Shown here in pieces: positions 58,920-64,000 of a stretch of 64,000 bases of DNA. The DNA comes from Rhodobacteraceae bacterium HLUCCA08 (GTDB lineage Bacteria; Pseudomonadota; Alphaproteobacteria; Rhodobacterales; Rhodobacteraceae), in assembly GCA_001314655.1 (NCBI GenBank), contig LJSF01000016.1, positions 155,130 through 219,129 of the forward strand, read 5' to 3'. Within the stretch, counting starts at the first letter, position 1. The number at the start of each line of letters is the position of its first letter. The notes under the pieces were generated by a model. That model was not told the DNA's origin. It saw only the letters and a program-made list of their open reading frames with translations, and did no database searches. The translations under genes were made by a program, and so were the position numbers.

Positions 58920-59498
58920 TCACAGGAAAACGGCGATCGAGAATCCGGCCAATGCGACGGCCATGACCCGCATGAAACCGCGCCAGGCGGTGCGGTTGGT
59001 CAGCAGGATCGCAAGCAGCGTGCCGGCCGCGGTCCAGAACAGGCAGACCAACAGGTTGATCGGCATGAAGGTAAAGCCCAGCCGCGCGGCCATGTCGGCC
59101 GGGGGCAGGTCGGCGACGAATTCGGTCGCCGCCAGGGCGATGGCCCAGATTTTCGGGTTGATCCACTGGAACACCACCGCCTGGCCAAAGCGCCACGGCC
59201 GCTCGCCAGAACGCGGGTGGGTCGGATCGGCGTGCCAGAGCTGCCAGGCCATGACCAGGATCCAGGCCGCGGCCGCGACGGTCAGCGCGATCCGCAAGGC
59301 CGGGATCGCGGTGATCAGCGTGCCCAGGCCGAAGCCGGTAACGGCACCGATGATCCCGACACCCAGCACCACCCCGGCCAGATGCGGCAAGGAGGCAGCG
59401 AAGCCGAACCGCGCCCCGGAGGCGGTCAGAAGGATGACATTGGGACCGGGCGAGAACATGCCAAGAAACACGAACCCGTAAAGCGGGTCGAGCGTCAT
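58920..59498 (-). CDS. LysE/RhtB family exporter
   Basis: 192 residues from the ATG at 59498, overlapping the cca stop as ATGA. About five membrane helices with the family motif FLGMFSPGPNVILLTASGAR near the N-terminus, and VVFQWINPKIWAIALAA in the second half. It exports amino acids or related metabolites; which one is unknown. Confidence 0.9.
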   Translation of the reverse strand: MTLDPLYGFVFLGMFSPGPNVILLTASGARFGFAASLPHLAGVVLGVGIIGAVTGFGLGTLITAIPALRIALTVAAAAWILVMAWQLWHADPTHPRSGERPWRFGQAVVFQWINPKIWAIALAATEFVADLPPADMAARLGFTFMPINLLVCLFWTAAGTLLAILLTNRTAWRGFMRVMAVALAGFSIAVFL

Positions 59499-60649
59499 GA
59501 CCCCAGCAGGTCCGCCCGGGACAGCGTGAAGCCCGACGCGATCCACCGCGATTCCAGGCCGGCCAGGCGCCGCCCGAGGGCGGGACCCGACAGGCCCGGC
59601 ATCAGGTCGGACGCCGTGACCGGACAAGTCTGTCCAGCACCGAAACGGGCATCCTGGGCCGAAACAGGGTCGATTTCATGTCCCGCCAAGGCGGAACGAA
59701 GGGCCAGGATATCAAGCGCGGTATCGGCGCCCTGTCGATAGCCAAGCTCTCCGGCATCCTGTCCATCCGCGACGCCGTCGATCAGCGTCTTGCGCCGCTT
59801 TGCCTCGTCCCGGGACAGACGCAGGCGGGTGACCACATCCTCGCCTCCCAGGATCGCGAGTCGACGCATGGCGTCCGGCACCAGGCCGGCCTGTTGTTCG
59901 ACATGAACCAGGACGCCCAGCGCGGGATCGGAGGCGCCCGGCAGCACCCGAGCCAGAATCCCGGCCCGCACCATGGCGGCGACCGAGGGCGCAGGATCGG
60001 GCGCGGCCAGAAGCCGGCGCATCTCGTGCCCGATGCGCTCGCGCGACAGGGTATCGACCCCCTCGGCCAGTTCGGCGCAGGCGGCAAGGCCATTGGCATC
60101 CAATCCACCGTCCGCATCGCCATACCAGGCGTGAAACCGGAAGAAGCGCAGGATGCGCAGGTAATCTTCGCGGATGCGGTCGTGCGGGTCGTCGATGAAC
60201 CGCACACGACGGGCAGCCAGATCCGGCAGCCCGCCCAGCGGATCGACAACGACACCATCCGGCCCGGCATAGAGCGCATTCATGGTGAAATCGCGCCGAT
60301 GGGCGTCGTCCTCCATCCGGTCGGCGAAGGCGACGATGGCGCGGCGGCCATCGGTTTCCACATCCTTGCGGAAGGTCGTGACCTCGAAGACGGAGCCCTG
60401 GGCAACGATGGTGACGGTGCCGTGGTCGATGCCGGTGGGCACGGATTTGAAGCCCGCGTCATCGGCCAGCGCCATCACCCGGTCGGGCCGCGCATCGGTC
60501 GAGATGTCGAGGTCGGAAACCGGCGCCCCGATCAGCGCATTGCGCACGCAGCCACCGACGAACCAGGCCTGATGACCGGCTTCGGTCAGCATCGCGCAGA
60601 CCGCCTGAGACGCCCGCTCGGTCAGCCAGGGTTCGGTGATCCGTGTCAT
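59495..60649 (-). CDS. cca: CCA tRNA nucleotidyltransferase / poly(A) polymerase family
   Basis: 384 residues, class II type. GGCVRNALIG at 32-41 and SDLDISTDARPD hold the catalytic aspartates (46, 48); RRDFTMNALYAGPDGVVVDP and EDYLRILRFFRFHAWYG follow. It restores or repairs the 3' CCA of tRNAs. It is sandwiched by ATGA overlaps with the Nudix and lysE genes. Confidence 0.93.
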   Translation of the reverse strand: MTRITEPWLTERASQAVCAMLTEAGHQAWFVGGCVRNALIGAPVSDLDISTDARPDRVMALADDAGFKSVPTGIDHGTVTIVAQGSVFEVTTFRKDVETDGRRAIVAFADRMEDDAHRRDFTMNALYAGPDGVVVDPLGGLPDLAARRVRFIDDPHDRIREDYLRILRFFRFHAWYGDADGGLDANGLAACAELAEGVDTLSRERIGHEMRRLLAAPDPAPSVAAMVRAGILARVLPGASDPALGVLVHVEQQAGLVPDAMRRLAILGGEDVVTRLRLSRDEAKRRKTLIDGVADGQDAGELGYRQGADTALDILALRSALAGHEIDPVSAQDARFGAGQTCPVTASDLMPGLSGPALGRRLAGLESRWIASGFTLSRADLLGS

Positions 60650-61236
60650 TGCGACAACCTTTCGGCCAGAGCACGCAGCATCCGGGCTGTGGCCCCCCAG
60701 ATGTAGTAGGGCCCCCAGGGCACGGTGTAATAGCGCCGCCAGCGCCCCTGCCAGCGCCGCGCCTCGATCGCGTAATGCGCCGGATCGGCAAGATGTTCCA
60801 GCGGGACGCGAAACACCTCGGCCACTTCGCCAGCTTCGGGCCGAAGCGGCGCGGCAGCGTCGACCAGCGCGAGGAAGGGTGTCACGCGATAGGCGGTCAC
60901 GGTTTCATGGGTAGCTAGTTCACCAAGAATTTCGACACTGTTTCGGCCCAAACCGATCTCTTCTTCGGTTTCCCGCAGGGCGGTTTCGGCAAGTGTCGCA
61001 TCCTCGGGGTCCTGGCGACCACCGGGAAAGGCAACCTGTCCGGGATGGTGCTTGAGCCGGGCCGAGCGGGTGGTGAGGATCACCTCGCCCGACCCCGTCA
61101 CCGGGATCATCACCGCCGCCGGTTTCAGCACCCGGTTCGCCGGCAGCACGAGGTCCGGGCTGAGGTCGAAATCCGAAGACCGCGCACCGGCCCGGGACGC
61201 GGCGCGCACCAGACGGTGGCGCAGGTCGTCGCTCAC
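60646..61236 (-). CDS. CoA pyrophosphatase-type Nudix hydrolase
   Basis: 196 residues from a GTG at 61236, with GGGCAGGGG upstream and a GTGA overlap with the hslO stop. The CoAse signature LTTRSARLKHHPGQVAFPGG runs into the Nudix box (ETALRETEEEIGL). It probably splits CoA into 4'-phosphopantetheine and 3',5'-ADP. WQGRWRRYYTVPWGPYYIWG near the C-terminus is also typical. Confidence 0.9.
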   Translation of the reverse strand: MSDDLRHRLVRAASRAGARSSDFDLSPDLVLPANRVLKPAAVMIPVTGSGEVILTTRSARLKHHPGQVAFPGGRQDPEDATLAETALRETEEEIGLGRNSVEILGELATHETVTAYRVTPFLALVDAAAPLRPEAGEVAEVFRVPLEHLADPAHYAIEARRWQGRWRRYYTVPWGPYYIWGATARMLRALAERLSQ

Positions 61237-62231
61237 CCCCTGCCCTCGGGCGGGTTCGTCGCTTCGAAACCCAGCGTCGCGGGATCGAGCGTGTAATGGG
61301 CGCCACAGAACTGGCAATCCGCGGTCACGATCCCGTCGTCCGTGGTCATGTGACCGATATCGCGCGCCGAATAGATCGACAGGCTTTCACGCACCCGATC
61401 CTCGGAGCAGCTGCAGCCGAATTCGACCCGCTGCGGATCGAAGACACGGGGCGTTTCCTCGTGGAACAGGCGCACCAACAGCTCGGTCGGCTGCACGCTT
61501 GGCCCGACCAGCTCCAGGTCGTCGACGGTGTCGAGCAGGATGTTCGCGCGGTTCCAGTTTTCGCCTTCGTCCCCGTCAAGGATGTCGTCGGGCCGCAGCA
61601 GCCCATCCTCTCCGGTGCCGTCGCTGACCGCATGGGGGCTGGCCTTGGGCATTGCCTGCAGCATGACACCGCCGGCCCGCCAGGCTTCGCGGCCATCGTC
61701 GAACACCGCCTTGCCGAACGACAGGGCAAAGCGGGTCGGAAGCTGCTCTGACTGGGCGAAATACGTCTCTGCACAGGCGGAAAGCGTGCCACCGGCGATC
61801 GGCGTGATCCCCTGATAGGGTGTGGTGCCATGGCCCTGGTCGACCAGAATCGCGAAATAGCCCTTGCCGATCTGGGCAAAGGGATCGACCCGCGGCTCGA
61901 GCCGGTTGGCGTCGAAACTGGCCCAGGCCCGGATTCGCGCCGGGGCGCCCTCGGACTCGGGGGCATAATAATCGGTGGCGACGATCCGCGCCGGCCCGTC
62001 GCCACGCACCTGCAGCGACAGCTTCCAGCGCAGTTTCATCGTCTGGCCGATCAACGCGGTCAGCAGCGCGGTTTCGGCCACCAGCGCCTCGATCTCGGGC
62101 GGGTAATTGTGCTGGGCCAGGATCCGGTCCAGCACGCCGTCCAGCCGCGCGACGCGGCCACGGATATCGGAGCGGTCCAGCTGAAACGGCAGGATTGTGT
62201 CGTCCCAGGCGATCTGTGAGCCGAGGGTCAT
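61233..62231 (-). CDS. hslO: Hsp33 redox-regulated chaperone
   Basis: 332 residues from the ATG at 62231; an ATG 14 codons upstream (62273) is an alternative. The C-terminal redox switch has both pairs: FGCSCSED and DCQFCGAHY, which bind zinc in the reduced state and form disulfides under oxidative stress. The core begins IAWDDTILPFQLDRSDIRGR. It protects unfolding proteins during oxidative heat stress and heads the minus-strand run to lysE. Confidence 0.93.
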   Translation of the reverse strand: MTLGSQIAWDDTILPFQLDRSDIRGRVARLDGVLDRILAQHNYPPEIEALVAETALLTALIGQTMKLRWKLSLQVRGDGPARIVATDYYAPESEGAPARIRAWASFDANRLEPRVDPFAQIGKGYFAILVDQGHGTTPYQGITPIAGGTLSACAETYFAQSEQLPTRFALSFGKAVFDDGREAWRAGGVMLQAMPKASPHAVSDGTGEDGLLRPDDILDGDEGENWNRANILLDTVDDLELVGPSVQPTELLVRLFHEETPRVFDPQRVEFGCSCSEDRVRESLSIYSARDIGHMTTDDGIVTADCQFCGAHYTLDPATLGFEATNPPEGRG

Positions 62232-62303
62232 GGGATTTGCCTTGTCTGTCGGGATTTGATCTACCGCGTCCATATAGGGGCGGCAAGGAAAGGTCCAAGG
62301 GGG

Positions 62304-62738
62304 ATGATCCGACGGTATGGCGATCCGGTCCGTGCGGATATCCGCTATGGGCTGCGGCCCGGGGCCTATGGCGTGTTGCTGCACGGCGCCGATATCCTGC
62401 TGACCTGGCAGGGCGATCCGCATCACGAATTCCAGCTGCCCGGCGGCGGCATCGACCCGGGCGAAGGGCCGATCCAGGCCCTGCACCGCGAGGTTCACGA
62501 GGAAACCGGCTGGCGCATCACCAGGCCCTGTCGCATGGGCGCCTTCCGCCGCTTTACCTGGATGCCGGAATATCAACGCTGGGCCGAAAAGATTGCGCAT
62601 GTCTACAGGGCGACGCCAACCCGGCGCGACGGCCCCGCGTCCGAGCCGGGACACGAGCCTGTCTGGGTGCCGCTGGCGCAGGCCCCCGCGCTGCTGGCCA
62701 ATCCCGGCGATGCGGCCTTTGTCGCCAGCTTGCTCTGA
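62304..62738 (+). CDS. Nudix hydrolase
   Basis: 144 residues from the ATG at 62304 with AAGGGGG upstream. The Nudix box is intact (LPGGGIDPGEGPIQALHREV, then HEETGW). GAYGVLLHGADILLTWQ starts the domain. The substrate cannot be inferred. It is divergent from hslO and precedes argG by 48 bases. Confidence 0.88.
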   Translation: MIRRYGDPVRADIRYGLRPGAYGVLLHGADILLTWQGDPHHEFQLPGGGIDPGEGPIQALHREVHEETGWRITRPCRMGAFRRFTWMPEYQRWAEKIAHVYRATPTRRDGPASEPGHEPVWVPLAQAPALLANPGDAAFVASLL

Positions 62739-62786
62739 CGCGCGAAAGGCGCTACGCCGCCTGCGATCTAGACACGGAGCCTGCAC

Positions 62787-64000
62787 ATGCCCGCCCCCAA
62801 GAAAGTCGTCCTTGCCTATTCCGGTGGCCTCGACACCTCGATCATCCTGAAATGGCTGCAGACCGAATATGGCTGCGACGTGGTGACCTTTACCGCCGAT
62901 CTGGGCCAGGGCGAAGAGTTGGAGCCGGCACGCAAGAAGGCCGAGATGATGGGCGCGTCCGAGATCTTTATCGAGGATCTGCGCGAAGAATTCGTCCGCG
63001 ACTTCGTGTTCCCGATGTTCCGGGCCAATGCGCTGTATGAGGGGCAATACCTGCTGGGCACCTCGATCGCGCGGCCGCTGATTTCCAAGCGCCTGGTCGA
63101 AATCGCCGCCCAGACCGGGGCCGATGCGGTGGCCCATGGCGCCACCGGCAAGGGCAATGACCAGGTCCGGTTCGAATTGGCCGCCTATGCGCTGAACCCG
63201 GATATCAAGGTGATCGCCCCCTGGCGGCTGTGGGACCTGACCAGCCGGACCAAGCTGATTGATTTCGCGGAAAAAAACCAGATTCCGATCGCCAAGGACA
63301 AGCGTGGTGAGGCGCCGTTCAGCGTGGATGCGAACCTGTTGCACACATCGTCCGAGGGCAAGGTTCTGGAAGACCCGGCCGAGATGGCCCCCGATTATGT
63401 CTATCAACGCACGGTCGATCCCAAGGATGCGCCGGACACGCCGGAGCACGTGGAGATCACCTTCGAGCGCGGCGATGCGGTGGCGATCGACGGACAGGCG
63501 ATGTCGCCGGCCACGATCCTGACAAGACTGAACGAGCTGGGTGGAAAGCATGGGATCGGGCGGCTGGATTTCGTGGAAAACCGCTTTGTCGGCATGAAGT
63601 CCCGCGGCATCTATGAAACCCCGGGCGGCACCGTGCTGCTGGAGGCGCATCGCGGAATCGAACAGATCACCCTGGATAGCGGCGCCGGGCACCTGAAGGA
63701 TTCGATCATGCCGCGTTATGCCGAGCTGATCTACAACGGGTTCTGGTTCAGCCCCGAACGCGAGATGCTGCAGGCGCTGATCGACCGCAGCCAGGAACAT
63801 GTGACCGGCACCGTCCGGCTGGAACTGTACAAGGGCGCGGTGCGGTGCGTGGGCCGCTGGTCGGACCATTCGCTCTATTCCGAGGCGCATGTGACCTTCG
63901 AAGAGGATGCCGGCGCCTATGACCAGAAGGACGCGGCCGGGTTCATCCAGCTCAACGCGCTGCGGCTGAAGCTCCTGGCGGCGCGCAAGCGGCGGCTTGG
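62787..64000 (+). CDS. argG: Argininosuccinate synthase, stop just beyond window
   Basis: 404 codons are visible and the family length is about 407, so only the last residues are missing. It joins citrulline and aspartate using ATP. ATP-binding AYSGGLDTS at 10-18, then [20 protein letters not shown] and [19 protein letters not shown] are conserved. argJ, another arginine gene, lies 30 kb away. Confidence 0.96.
   Translation, partial: MPAPKKVVLAYSGGLDTSIILKWLQTEYGCDVVTFTADLGQGEELEPARKKAEMMGASEIFIEDLREEFVRDFVFPMFRANALYEGQYLLGTSIARPLISKRLVEIAAQTGADAVAHGATGKGNDQVRFELAAYALNPDIKVIAPWRLWDLTSRTKLIDFAEKNQIPIAKDKRGEAPFSVDANLLHTSSEGKVLEDPAEMAPDYVYQRTVDPKDAPDTPEHVEITFERGDAVAIDGQAMSPATILTRLNELGGKHGIGRLDFVENRFVGMKSRGIYETPGGTVLLEAHRGIEQITLDSGAGHLKDSIMPRYAELIYNGFWFSPEREMLQALIDRSQEHVTGTVRLELYKGAVRCVGRWSDHSLYSEAHVTFEEDAGAYDQKDAAGFIQLNALRLKLLAARKRRL

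Noticed and set aside
62273..63890. N-terminal extension of hslO through argG antisense
   Set aside because: The frame stays open by chance; Hsp33 homology begins at IAWDDT near 62215 and argG occupies the other strand.

Overview
The window is a GC-rich (roughly 65 percent), densely packed bacterial chromosome segment. Gene content and order point to an alphaproteobacterium of the Rhodobacteraceae/Roseobacter group: rnd-kdsD-lptC-lptA-lptB followed directly by hpf and ptsN, rimP-nusA-(YlxR plus L7Ae fusion)-infB, NDUFA9-like and NDUFAF5-like proteins, an alphaproteobacterial RpoH-type promoter before dnaK, and many 4-base ATGA/GTGA overlaps between consecutive genes. I saw no transposase, integrase, phage gene, CRISPR array or restriction system. 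This is core chromosome with a few accessory-looking patches.

Layout. 1-4.7 kb: gltD with two tandem paralogous secreted proteins downstream, then uppP and an NDUFA9-like protein. 4.8-6.5 kb: tRNA-Leu(CAG), and on the minus strand a cobalamin riboswitch driving a 100-residue unknown protein and a BtuF-like cobalamin-binding protein that has no signal peptide and no adjacent ABC partner. 6.5-11.3 kb: RNase D, the Kdo/LPS transport operon, hpf and ptsN. 11.2-20.2 kb: a surface-polysaccharide block (PAPS-type sulfotransferase, GT14-like transferase, two paralogous GT2-like transferases, galU, a variant kdsB, cysQ and a divergent KpsM-like permease). 20.1-22.3 kb: SH3-domain protein, EamA transporter, alkB. 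22.3-26.6 kb: dnaK, dnaJ, radC. 26.6-31 kb: a decayed OmpA-like gene, an anchored envelope protein and secA. 31-33.6 kb: parvulin, argJ, mutT. 33.6-39.8 kb: infB, YlxR/L7Ae, nusA, rimP and an Asn/Asp-rich secreted protein. 39.9-45.5 kb: a peptide-type ABC importer. 45.5-53.9 kb: pip, ubiG, a comF-grxC-nitrilase-marR run, an NDUFAF5-like methyltransferase, hemH, a 63-residue exported peptide, and two L,D-transpeptidase-fold proteins flanking a CAP-domain lipoprotein. 53.9-62.2 kb: a tightly packed minus-strand run from hslO through a CoA-pyrophosphatase-like Nudix, cca and lysE, two ABC exporters and a RumA-like methyltransferase. The right edge holds a Nudix hydrolase and argG, cut just before its stop.

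Working together. The block at 11-20 kb contains sugar-nucleotide supply (GalU, KdsB-like), glycosyl transfer, a sulfotransferase, a PAP phosphatase (CysQ) able to remove the sulfotransferase by-product, and an export permease. I read it as making a sulfated cell-surface glycan, which is an inference. The B12-riboswitch pair is the most unusual small module, because its soluble binding protein and novel partner lack any visible transporter.
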